10,780 bases of DNA. Origin: Euperipatoides rowelli (Eukaryota > Onychophora > Udeonychophora > Euonychophora > Peripatopsidae). The stretch is taken from the NCBI GenBank assembly GCA_003024985.2, contig PXIH01S0011139.1; one strand, 5' to 3'. Every line of letters begins with the position of its first letter. Positions within the stretch are counted from its first letter, which is position 1. Made by a program: the position numbers and the translations under genes. Below, one piece after another: positions 1 through 7,103 of the stretch. The notes under the pieces are model-generated. The model was given only the letters and a program-made list of their open reading frames with translations, had not been told where the DNA came from and did no database searches.

Positions 1-54
1 TTTTTGGTGGAGTGGTAGGATCCAAAAGTCCGGAAATGTGTGGAGTGGAAAGGG
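1..54 (-). mobile_element. Probable terminus of a piggyBac-type transposon, cut by the window edge
   Basis: Read on the minus strand, a TTAA (55-58) is followed directly by CCCTTTCCACTCCACAC, then more non-AT-rich sequence running off the window. piggyBac-superfamily elements insert at TTAA, duplicate it, and usually have termini beginning CCCTTT or a close variant. The word CCACTCCAC occurs twice inside these 54 bases (near the tip and again about 30 bases inward), which fits the subterminal repeats of such elements. Base composition also shifts sharply at the TTAA, from balanced to very AT-rich. The other end lies outside the window, so neither element length nor a matching TTAA can be confirmed. 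The call rests on one terminus and could be coincidence. Confidence 0.42.
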
Positions 55-58
55 TTAA
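55..58. other. TTAA, candidate piggyBac target-site duplication
   Basis: TTAA lies immediately outside the CCCTTT-type terminus on its left. It would be one copy of the 4-bp target duplication, with the partner copy beyond the window start. Confidence 0.38.
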
Positions 59-1037
59 CATAGGCTATTCAAATGTATGCACTATTGTACATTTAATTTA
101 TTATAATATTGAGCCTACAAATTACAATATCACAATATATTGCTAACATTGATCAGCATCCCACATATTTTTTTTCTGTATTAAATTTAATTTTGGTAAA
201 CAGCCAAAGTGATGGCATTTTAATTTGATCATTCAAGATGTGAATGAGTGTTTCTGGGGTTTTTTATTTTTGTTTTTTTTTAAAGTTTTCAGTGAATTCG
301 CGCAAAAATATTGGCACTTGATATACAAAGTTCAATGCAGTTTTGCCGGTAGGTTTTCTCAAAAAAATCAGCAATTGTCCTATACCTGTTAGTTGCCATA
401 ATTAGGAATTTAAACTTGTTTGGAATGCAAGAAATATATTTCTAATCCAGGCAATTGATCAACTAATATTGTGTACATGTATGCATTTATAAGGTTAGCC
501 ATCTAGAAAGCATGTGCTTCAAAAACTTCTTCGTAAGGACTTTTATTAATACATGTACTTTGGTATAATCTTCCAATCTGTTGGGAAATTGTGAATGAAG
601 TGATACATTGCAATCGAGAACTCTGAACATTCTTTGCCAAACATTTCGTCCTTTCAGAATTTAAGCATTATGTACAAGTCAATATTACACATGCAAATGT
701 TTTAAGTTAATCTATTCCCAACATTAGTAAGTGATTTAGCATAAGACTAAAATTACCCAAGGCAATCTGTATTTGCCTCAATAAATCATTTGCTGTTGCA
801 TGTCCCAAAAATAATGTTACCCGGTGCCTGCATACAATCTTCTGTTTAGTGGGTGACCAATGCCTCACATCAACATTTGTTGTTCGTCCCAGTGAAGAAT
901 AGTATCTTTAATCAGCTGGTCTTGAAAAAGAAAATCCATCTGGTATCCCTTGTTCAAACATTGACTTAAGTATCATCTATTCCTTCACTTCATGCAGCAC
1001 AGTAATTACTAATTACAGTTTTCATCGCCCATATTAA
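59..1037 (-). other. Gene-free AT-rich stretch; possible 3' untranslated region of the minus-strand exon
   Basis: No frame here gives a recognisable protein. If the coding exon ending at 1038 is real, this DNA lies downstream of its stop and would carry the 3' UTR. Minus-strand AATAAA signals (TTTATT on the plus strand) occur at 97-102 and 542-547, among others, and I cannot tell which, if any, is used. A short minus-strand frame at 865-978 reads protein-like for about 37 codons (it contains MDFLFQDQLIKDTILHWDEQ) and ends in TGA. It has no convincing splice acceptor, so I leave it unannotated as coding. Confidence 0.25.
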
Positions 1038-1175
1038 CTATGCTCTAGTTGCATTGTCCTTAGCCCTGTATAGCTGGAACTTTTGCTCCTGTGTTCCGGA
1101 TGGTCCGGTTTGATCAGGATCACCGACAGTAGAGGGTGGTGTTGCTTGTGTTACTATTCTTGGTACTAAGTGAAG
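1038..1175 (-). CDS. Putative terminal coding exon (C-terminal 45 residues) of an unidentified host gene
   Basis: On the minus strand this interval encodes 45 residues followed by TAG (1038-1040). The peptide is hydrophilic: it contains LVPRIVTQATPPSTVGDPDQ, then a Gly/Ser/Thr-rich stretch, and ends KFQLYRAKDNATRA. Codon and residue use is balanced, unlike the K/N/I/F-rich translations of the surrounding AT-rich DNA. Reading into the exon, the upstream DNA ends TATATTCTTCAG, a plausible 3' splice acceptor, with a TACTAA branch-point-like word close by. A second AG ten bases further in (exon from 1165) is better spaced from that TACTAA. The frame also runs back to an ATG at 1202, which would give a 54-residue ORF, but that added stretch is Y/I/L-rich and probably intronic. 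I see no conserved domain and do not recognise the protein; it resembles a disordered cytoplasmic tail. No partner exon was found upstream in the window, so the gene would have a very long last intron. A chance ORF remains possible. Confidence 0.4.
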   Translation of the reverse strand, partial: LHLVPRIVTQATPPSTVGDPDQTGPSGTQEQKFQLYRAKDNATRA

Positions 1176-1603
1176 CTGAAGAATATATTTTAGTATATAC
1201 ATTTCTCTTTTGCTTGGGCACTGATTGAAATCCTTAGTTGCAGAAAAACTGATTTCACAAACTATACAAAATCCTTCATGTTCATCCTTGTTTTGTTTTT
1301 TTTTTCAACCACTCCCAACTGACATTCCAAGATTGTCAGTTTTGTTAACTAATCATTTTGAAATTTTAACTTCCCCTTAATAACACATTTTCACTATTCA
1401 GAAAATGTTGATTTAAAAAGACATTGCACTTTCTCCTTGAATTTTCTAATATTTTTGCAATCAACTCTGAAATAGAGAATATAAAAAACCAACTATAAAA
1501 AACTTTCACTTTGAAGTCTGAGGATGGGTTTGTGTCTCATACACAATGTTTAGTTGATCACACAAGTATTGTCAACATAGCAAAGATGGTTGCAGAACTC
1601 AAA

Positions 1604-1622
1604 CCCCCCCCCCTCCCCACCC
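1604..1622. repeat. C-rich tract (C10-T-C4-A-C3)
   Basis: A homopurine/homopyrimidine tract in otherwise AT-rich DNA. On the minus strand it gives three G-runs of 10, 4 and 3, enough to form four GGG runs if the long one is split, so G-quadruplex folding is possible. Long C runs like this are also prone to length error in assembly. Confidence 0.8.
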
Positions 1623-2040
1623 GAGTAACTTCCTTTTCTAGTCACCTCTTATGACAGATGGTGATGACTTCCTAAATGAATTTTTTACAATTAGTGATTA
1701 TATGGTTAAAATTGAAACCTCATAGAAACTTGTTTATAAAAAGTAACATTAAGTAATTTTTTTACAAAATACAGTAGTAACTAAATAGTAACTTTGGAAC
1801 AAAAAAAGTAACAAATAGTTGAAATAGTAACCTAGTAGAAGCCTTCAAGGCATTGCCACATTGAGTTATTTTATTTTGGGATAAGGGAGCACCTGAGTTA
1901 ACTAGAAAGACAGCCTTTTCAATGTAACATTTTATTAAAATCTGTAGCTCTATTTGTTGGACCTAATATTTTTAAATAATCACATGGCTTATTTAAATAA
2001 ATTAAATAAATTTATTTAGGGCAATATTAGAACAAAAATT

Positions 2041-2062
2041 AAAAAAAAAAAAAAAAAAAAAA
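2041..2062. repeat. Poly(A) tract, 22 bases
   Basis: An uninterrupted run of A preceded by AACAAAAATT. It could be the poly(A) tail of a very degraded retroposed sequence, but I see no body or target duplication to support that. Confidence 0.9.
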
Positions 2063-3594
2063 TTTAGTCTAACATTGGCAACCACCATGCCTTTAAAGTT
2101 TTTTTTTTTTAATGTATTTTTATTTCTAGCACAGAATTAAAATAAAATAAATGAAAAACTTAATATTAATGGAAGTAGTTTACCTAGACATGTGAATCAA
2201 AAGAAAAGAAATTAAAATACAGTTTGTGGGAACAATTCTAGAGATCTTTTTTTTTTTAAATTCCTTTCATGGTATTGAATTTGTTTATTTTGCTTAAAAC
2301 TGTCAAACAATAGTACGGTATATACAAGGTCTGACCTTTTCAGCTAGCACTTGACTAATGGTTCTGAAAACAAGCTGCCATTCATCAAAAACACAACAAT
2401 AAAGCTGGAATATATTATAGAAAACACTCAGCCATTCACAACAATTTTAACCTGTAATCTGCTTCGAGATGATGGATTAAATAACAAAACTCAACAGTTG
2501 AAAAGCTAAAGAATTTCTTTCATCTCTTAACCATTTTTTATGTTTATATTATGCTTAGAAATGTAAATAATGATTTTTTTTTTTTTTAAATAAAAACACG
2601 TGTCCTTTTTCTTATCATGAAATAAAAATAATAGTTTTTATTTTTGACTCACTGCAAGTCATCAAATATCCTTGACATGATCCAAGACTTAGTTTAGGTT
2701 GGGTATTTGACTAAATTAGGAGCTCCAGGGTGGGACAAAAAAAATACAAGTACCTAGATCGTACAGGGCAGCATTTATTTTAGTCACATAACCAAAATGG
2801 ATAATAGTTTGTTTTTACTACAGTCCTAAACTTATTCCAACCTGGATTCTAACCTCCTACTACGTACTAATAAACAATAATCTTTTTTTGACCGCTTTTG
2901 AAATTTTTTTACCCAACTCCAATCAGATGTGTAGTCACTAGTATGATCTATAGATTAAAATATGCATAATGTGTGCTAGTTAAGCTTAAAACTTAGAGTG
3001 GGAAAATGTTGCCTGCATGATTTAGGCTCTCCTAAAAAAAAAATGACTAAAAATGCTAAAGTTGGGTGTGGTCACCATTTGGGCTACTTGACAAAGTTCC
3101 AAAACTTTGGACTTGAAGTTAGGGGTCGCCACCTTTAATGGCATTCTACAATATTAATCAATTTCATGACAATTGCTAAGATTTTATATGAAGAATATGA
3201 TGATGATGTTTTTTTTTATATACAGGGATCTTAATAGGGAAGGGTGGCTATTTTATTTTTTCTAAATTGCCATTTCTTTCCCTCCCAAATTTGTTTTTCA
3301 AGATTACAAGTTGACTTAAATACTACAATTGTTTTTTTTTTTTAAAAAAAACAAACAAACATGTATTAGATGTGCAGATTCATATATCAGAAAGCAAAAG
3401 ATCAAAAATGGCTTCAGAACTACAACTCATGTTACCACAGATAACACCAATATTTTAATTTCGTAAAAACTTGAATATTCTTTTAAATCAATAAAATTTT
3501 TGATTTTTTTTGGATACAGTTTATCTTATAATAATCATGTTTTAATGCAGTGGTACACATAAACCACCCCCACTCCAGGTTTGTATGTTTTTTT

Positions 3595-3607
3595 GGGGGG
3601 AGGGGAG
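3595..3607. repeat. T7 followed by GGGGGGAGGGGAG
   Basis: A T run (3588-3594) switches abruptly to a G-rich purine tract. The same T-to-G-rich junction recurs at 4981-5008 and 6975-7001. Confidence 0.8.
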
Positions 3608-3893
3608 TAAGAAGTATCCCTCAATCTTTATTAAGCTAGGCTGAATCCAAAAAAAAAAAAAAGCTCATTAACTTTTTATAAAAAAGTTTGCCAATGTTTT
3701 GATGCAGAAATTAATTAATGTTTGAGAAATTAATGCTTTAAGCTTCACCATTGTTTAAAAACAAAGTTAAATGTTAAAGCTTTTACAGTTTTACACAAAA
3801 ATTTCAAAATAAAGAACAAATTTCTATTTTTTTTTTCATTTCAGCACTTTATATAGATATCGTGTATAGCCTATAATTTAATGCTACATAAGC

Positions 3894-3901
3894 ATCTAAA
3901 C
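3894..3901. other. Left target-site duplication ATCTAAAC of the hAT element
   Basis: This 8-mer is repeated exactly at 7096-7103, just outside the other terminus. It fits published hAT target consensus forms: nTnnnnAn (Ac group) and nnnTAnnn (Buster group). Confidence 0.9.
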
Positions 3902-3915
3902 CAGCACTTCTCAAA
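3902..3915 (+). repeat. hAT left terminal inverted repeat
   Basis: CAGCACTTCTCAAA; pairs with the reverse complement of 7082-7095, differing at positions 4 and 5 only. Confidence 0.9.
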
Positions 3916-3920
3916 GTGGT

Positions 3921-3932
3921 GGTCCATGGACC
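3921..3932. repeat. Subterminal palindrome GGTCCATGGACC
   Basis: A perfect 12-bp palindrome 19 bases inside the left tip. GGTCC occurs again at 3940-3944 and 7032-7036. Clustered short subterminal motifs are the usual binding sites of hAT transposases; that role here is inferred. Confidence 0.6.
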
Positions 3933-4224
3933 GGTGCTGGTCCCCAAACTAGCTGTTGCCGATCCGCGAAAAGCTTCTTCAGAAATCACCCAAAATGGGC
4001 AATATAAACTGTATGTTTTGCGATTGTTTATTTGTATAACAGATATTGTATTATACAATAACACTACAAAATAATAATTATTTTTATGCTAAAAAAACAC
4101 TGTAGTCATCATTCCTACGAGTAAACAGAATAGCCTACAGAATATCATCCAAATTTATGTTTATGTAATATTTATTATTAGGTATATTATTGAACAATTA
4201 AATTTGTTATTTATTGATTACTAG

Positions 4225-4303
4225 CTTAAAAGCCCGTCAAAAATGACAAATTTCTTCCTTCCTAGCTTGCTGTAACAGCGACTTAAAAGCCCGTCAAAAA
4301 TGA
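4225..4303 (+). repeat. Duplicated 22-bp motif containing AAAAGCCCGTCAAAAATGA
   Basis: Two identical 22-base copies lie at 4225-4246 and 4282-4303, 57 bases apart, inside the hAT. The first begins within ACTAGCTTAAAAGCCCGTC. The flanking sequence also carries CAGCGACATCTATGGACAG (4318-4336). The higher GC and the perfect repetition set this block apart from its surroundings, and it may be the edge of a second, nested element. I cannot name a family. Confidence 0.7.
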
Positions 4304-4388
4304 GGGATACAGGCATACAGCGACATCTATGGACAGAAAATAAAAATGACGCCTGAAGATTTTATCTTTGGCCGTCATCGGCTCGCCG

Positions 4389-4427
4389 AAGTTGTCTGAC
4401 ATCATCAGTGTTTATTTCAGACAATTT
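4389..4427. repeat. Inverted repeat TTGTCTGA / TCAGACAA
   Basis: Arms at 4392-4399 and 4417-4424 pair perfectly, with a G·T pair extending the stem, around a 17-base loop. This could be a hairpin or a terminal piece of the nested block beginning near 4220. Confidence 0.5.
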
Positions 4428-4438
4428 TCTCTGGGGGG

Positions 4439-4439
4439 N
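4439..4439. other. Ambiguous base (n)
   Basis: A single undetermined base directly after a G6 run inside the hAT, probably marking local assembly or base-call uncertainty. Confidence 0.95.
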
Positions 4440-4459
4440 AAGTTATGCAGCACATATTT

Positions 4460-5700
4460 ATGCTAATTAATCAGTTGAAAGAGTTTCTGTTGCAATTTGT
4501 GTGAGGTTATTTCATATAATGCCTGCACTATTAGTCTTGACAATGATTTCAATTTTGCAATGAGTACACATAATTCATTTCAACATTCTAATTTTTTTTC
4601 AAGAAGTTTACACTTTATTGACCAACAAAACTGCTTTAAGTCGGAATCCAGCTCGGCTTCTCCTAGGTATCCCCTAATCCCTTATCAATAGCCTACCTCA
4701 TAAATTATTTTTTATGGATTTACTGCTACTCTTGAATTTGTTACTCAATATGTAAAATAAAAATGGAGGAAGGCGATCACCCTCTTCTTCCTGCCTCAAA
4801 TCCTAAAAATTGACACAATACTAACAAAATCCTTTGCATTTAAAATTCAAGATTTTGTTCATTAATTGAGGTAGGCCTACTGTGTTTTATCTAGAACAGG
4901 TAGCTAATGCAATAACTAATTTAAAAAAAAATTATGAATTTAATAAGTTTAACATAATTAATATTTTTATCTTTAAATTCTTTTTTTTTTTTTTTGGAGG
5001 GGGGAGGGAGATTGATTCTACAGCAATTTTAATGTTTGTAATTTGTCATTTTAAGCTCCATTACACTGTAGCCAATTTATAATCAACATTCAATGTATTT
5101 TTTTAAAGTGAACTTACCCCAAATCAACATGCTTTATTAATCAATTACAATAAAATTAAACCATAGTAAACATACTGTCTATATATGAAAAGTAGACTAT
5201 AACAATCGATTAAGCCAATATCAGTCATCCTTGGTATGATCCTAGTAAAAATCTGAAATTTATTTCCTTATTTTTGAAATAAAAGGAAGCTATTTTTCAC
5301 CAACATTCAATGTGTTTATAAATAATTTGTTGAGCAGCCTAACCACATGACCATTTTAATTAACAGTAATTGATGAAAGTAACAATAAAAATATAATTAA
5401 TAACACAAGAAATAATTAATCCAACAAACATTTTAATGACATGAAACTGTTGTGCTTTAAATTTAATGAATAAACCGAATTAATAAATTATTTTTCCTGC
5501 TAGACTGTTGACCTCTTCAAAATATGAATTGTAATTTTTTTTTAACTGAAACTAAAAAAAAAAACTAGATAAACTTTATATGCTATCAAACAAAATCTTT
5601 TTAACAAAATAATATCAATAGAACTTGTAAAACAAATTTTCAATATTTTGGATTATAAATAGATCAAGCTAATCATAATAAGGTTCATAATGTTCATTAT
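4460..5700. other. AT-rich hAT interior without genes
   Basis: About 1.2 kb with no recognisable coding sequence. An open frame of 64 codons at 4497-4691 (plus) matches nothing I know and is S/F/N-rich, as expected by chance. A T15 run at 4981-4995 is followed by GGAGGGGGGAGGG (4996-5008). A TAGGCCTA palindrome sits at 4873-4880. Confidence 0.6.
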
Positions 5701-5721
5701 CCAGCCAATGGCTAAGATACT

Positions 5722-5761
5722 GTATATTGTATGCTGTACATACTGTACATGTACAATATAC
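5722..5761. repeat. Hairpin GTATATTGTA / TACAATATAC
   Basis: Ten-base arms (5722-5731 and 5752-5761) are perfectly complementary. The loop contains a second inverted word, TGTACA-TAC-TGTACA. Such AT-rich palindromes can be cruciform-forming. No function is implied by the sequence. Confidence 0.6.
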
Positions 5762-5790
5762 CAATGATAATATTTTATGTAATAAAATTT

Positions 5791-5885
5791 AATAATAATG
5801 TGTGCTACCTAATGTGCTACCCCGAAAACGAACAATAATAATTATTACAATAATGTGTGTGCAGTAATAATAATGTGTGTGTGCG
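5791..5885 (+). repeat. AAT / GTGT-rich imperfect repeats
   Basis: AATAATGTGTGC-type words recur at 5794-5805, 5849-5862 and 5869-5884 between AATAAT runs, giving a low-complexity block. It lies at the left edge of the GC-richer inner segment of the hAT. Confidence 0.6.
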
Positions 5886-6245
5886 GTATCAGAAATAATT
5901 AGCTTTGCCAAAAAGAGAATTTCGTGACTTAGTGTTCCAAGCTTTAGACCTGCCAGCTCTAAAGCCTGTCCAAAATAACTCACAAACTCAAAGGCATTTC
6001 TCATGTCTTTCCTTATTGGATTCCAGCTATGCTGCTATTGGCTAATTTTGTCAGCAATAGGCCAATGGCAGCAAGCTCATTGTTCAGAAATCTTCTCTTG
6101 AATCCTAAGGTTTGGCAGGCTAATAGCATAAAAGCTTGCCTCGCCTATTGTTCTAGGTTATCCTGCCTGGGAGTGAAACCCAGTAACACTTAACTTACTG
6201 CCTTAGCAAAACCTCAGTATTCCCCACAACTTGAGCCCTGCTCAG
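5886..6245. other. GC-richer inner segment of the hAT, promoter-like, unclassified
   Basis: This stretch is markedly less AT-rich than its surroundings and looks like different DNA embedded in the element. Within about 120 bases it has inverted CCAAT boxes (ATTGG at 6015-6019 and 6037-6041), a forward CCAAT (6062-6066) and a TATA-like CATAAAAG (6127-6134). This arrangement would fit a pol II promoter on the plus strand, such as the U3 region of an LTR. I found no TG...CA borders, primer-binding site or target duplication to prove an LTR. On the minus strand, 5890-6004 reads protein-like for about 40 codons (starting MRNAFEFVSYFGQALELAGL) but is closed by a stop 14 codons upstream. It matches no family I recognise. 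Confidence 0.35.
6031..6072. repeat. Stem-loop containing opposed CCAAT boxes
   Basis: GCTGCTATTGGC (6031-6042) pairs with GCCAATGGCAGC (6061-6072) over 12 positions, with a single G·T pair and an 18-base loop. Each arm carries a CCAAT core. Confidence 0.7.
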
Positions 6246-6436
6246 CCTGCCAAGCTGCAGAAGAGTGGCCAAAGCTAGCCACAAGATTTCCTGCCAAGCT
6301 GCAGAAGAGTGACCAAAGCCAGCCACAAGATTGGCTGCCAAGCTGCAGAACAACAACCCAAGCCAGCCACGGAATTGCCTGCCAAGCTGCATAAGAACCA
6401 CCTAATCCAGCCACAGAATTGCTTGCCTGCTGAAGC
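6246..6436 (+). repeat. 44-bp minisatellite, about four units
   Basis: The motif CCTGCCAAGCTGCAG starts at 6246, 6290, 6334 and 6378 with small changes, so the period is exactly 44 bases. A decayed fifth start is visible near 6422. The rest of each unit reads roughly AAGAGTGACCAAAGC-CAGCCACAAGATT. Because 44 is not a multiple of 3, successive units shift reading frame. The overlapping minus-strand frames that run through the array (6195-6414) are therefore by-products of its low stop content, not a repeat protein. Confidence 0.9.
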
Positions 6437-6440
6437 TACC

Positions 6441-6441
6441 N
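6441..6441. other. Ambiguous base (n)
   Basis: A single undetermined base exactly between the minisatellite and the following TTTTGTTG repeats. The true junction and repeat number may be misassembled. Confidence 0.95.
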
Positions 6442-6620
6442 TTTTGTTGCCTTTTTGTCTGATTTCATAAGCTTTTTTTTTTGTTGACGTTTTGTTGCCT
6501 TTCTGTCTAATTTAATAAGCTTATTTTATTTTTGGTTGACTGGACATTATGTTGACTTTGTGTCCATTGAATGACATTTTGTTGACATTCTGTTTCATTT
6601 TATAAGATTTTTATTTTTCC
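6442..6620 (+). repeat. Degenerate TTTTGTTGMC repeat family
   Basis: TTTTGTTGCC...CTGTCT...AATAAGCTT-like units begin at 6442, 6490 and 6577, with a partial unit near 6548 (TTATGTTGACTTTGTGTCC). The first two are 48 bases apart and clearly related over most of their length; the later ones are shorter and more diverged. Confidence 0.7.
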
Positions 6621-6652
6621 CAAATGTTCCAGGGGGTGATTTGCTCCGGAGA

Positions 6653-6700
6653 GGGGCTAAGCCCCCCCCCCCACTGAGGTATGCCCCCCACTGAGGTATT
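6653..6700 (+). repeat. GGGGC-TAA-GCCCC hairpin and CCCCCCACTGAGGTAT tandem pair
   Basis: GGGGC (6653-6657) and GCCCC (6661-6665) form a tight hairpin that runs into a C-rich tract. ACTGAGGTAT, preceded by at least six C, occurs at 6673-6682 and again at 6690-6699, a 17-base period. Confidence 0.75.
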
Positions 6701-6735
6701 CCCCAAGTCACAAGTGGATGTGTATTTTATTTACA
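6699..6735 (+). repeat. 37-bp exact repeat, copy 1 (inside hAT)
   Basis: Begins TTCCCCAAGTCACAAG and ends TTTTATTTACA. It is identical base for base to 8429-8465, which lies outside the transposon, and the similarity stops abruptly on both sides. Confidence 0.95.
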
Positions 6736-6982
6736 TCCTGACCAAACTGACCTTTTATTATATTAAGATAGTTATGATGTGTATTCATAGTCTAATGCTT
6801 TGTATAAATTTGCTTATGTTCAGTCTTTTTAGGTATTGTAGTAGCTTAGGTTCTTTGTAGTATCTTTATTTCATTTGTCAATTGTATTTTGATATAGACT
6901 GTATGTATTAAAATCTACGAATTGAAAAAAATGCTAAAAAAAAAACCCTCATTAATTTTTTATTTATTTATTTATTTTTTTT
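6736..6982. other. AT-rich right inner part of the hAT
   Basis: No gene. TGTATGTATT and TTGTA-rich sequence ends in A-runs (6934-6946) and a (TTTA)n stretch around 6959-6976. Its composition resembles the 3' untranslated end of a retroelement, but no structural proof is visible. Confidence 0.4.
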
Positions 6983-7001
6983 GGGGGGAGGGGAGGGGTG
7001 G
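6983..7001. repeat. G-rich tract G6-A-G4-A-G4-TGG
   Basis: Follows a T8 run. Three long G runs plus GG could fold as an imperfect or two-layer G-quadruplex on the plus strand. Confidence 0.65.
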
Positions 7002-7081
7002 ATGATCCAGTTTCCAGAGGGTAACCCTGCTGGTCCCTAGCATTTTTTTAAATAAAATTGCCGCTTCCCGACTTAAAATAG

Positions 7082-7095
7082 TTTGAGAAGCACTG
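7082..7095 (-). repeat. hAT right terminal inverted repeat
   Basis: TTTGAGAAGCACTG on the plus strand, the reverse complement of CAGTGCTTCTCAAA; it matches the left tip at 12 of 14 positions. Confidence 0.9.
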
Positions 7096-7103
7096 ATCTA
7101 AAC
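7096..7103. other. Right target-site duplication ATCTAAAC of the hAT element
   Basis: Exact copy of 3894-3901. The empty-site sequence before insertion would have read ATAAGC-ATCTAAAC-ACTAG. Confidence 0.9.

Larger units (their letters stand above)
1176..3893. other. Long AT-rich non-coding stretch
   Basis: I find no supportable gene in these 2.7 kb. The DNA is dominated by A/T homopolymers: A22 at 2041-2062, T14 at 2574-2587 and several runs of 8-13. It also has an AAATAAATTTATTT palindrome near 2010 and a C-rich tract at 1604-1622. A moderately GC-richer patch lies at 3056-3150 and another at 3548-3625; neither has an open frame I recognise. If the exon at 1038-1175 is genuine, this may be intron. 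Confidence 0.6.
3902..7095. mobile_element. Complete hAT-superfamily DNA transposon, non-autonomous or decayed
   Basis: The left tip reads CAGCACTTCTCAAAG and the right tip, reverse-complemented, reads CAGTGCTTCTCAAAC: 12 of the first 14 bases match, as CAGYRCTTCTCAAA. Exact 8-bp duplications (ATCTAAAC) flank both ends. CAG..TTCTCAAA-type tips with 8-bp duplications are diagnostic of hAT elements, notably the Charlie/Buster-like groups. The left subterminal region holds a perfect 12-bp palindrome GGTCCATGGACC (3921-3932). The word TGCTGGTCCC occurs at 3935-3944 and again, same orientation, at 7028-7037. The length (3,194 bp) would suit an autonomous element, but no frame encodes a BED finger, RNase-H-like catalytic core or hAT dimerisation domain. 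The interior is instead a patchwork of repeats, including a minisatellite and a possible nested insertion. Movement would need transposase supplied by a related full-length element. Short ORFs at 3849-4064 (minus) and 4497-4691 (plus) appear spurious; the first spans the left tip. Confidence 0.9.

Noticed and set aside
1600-1665. Possible remnant of a dispersed repeat (minus strand ATAAGAGGTGACTAG next to a G-rich tract)
   Set aside because: It resembles words I have seen in marine invertebrate repeats, but the match is too short and no borders are visible.
2000-2062. Poly(A) tail of a retroposed SINE or processed pseudogene
   Set aside because: No internal promoter boxes, body or flanking target duplication could be found upstream of the A22 run.
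3056-3150. tRNA-like or SINE head
   Set aside because: GC is higher and short inverted words occur, but no A/B box pair or cloverleaf could be built.
3849-4064. 71-codon minus-strand ORF
   Set aside because: It runs across the left tip and target duplication of the hAT element; its peptide is just the translated terminal repeat region plus flanking DNA.
4497-4691. 64-codon plus-strand ORF
   Set aside because: No recognisable motif, S/F/N-rich composition, located in non-coding transposon interior; expected by chance.
4882-5082. 66-codon plus-strand ORF
   Set aside because: Dominated by a translated T15 tract and purine run; low-complexity artefact.
5789-6004. 71-codon minus-strand ORF
   Set aside because: The N-terminal 40 residues look protein-like, but the rest is translated AAT/GT repeat and no family is recognisable; noted only within the inner-segment entry.
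6195-6414. Two overlapping minus-strand ORFs with W/L/A/G-rich repeats
   Set aside because: They are different frames of the 44-bp minisatellite; the unit length is not divisible by three, so no repeat protein is encoded.
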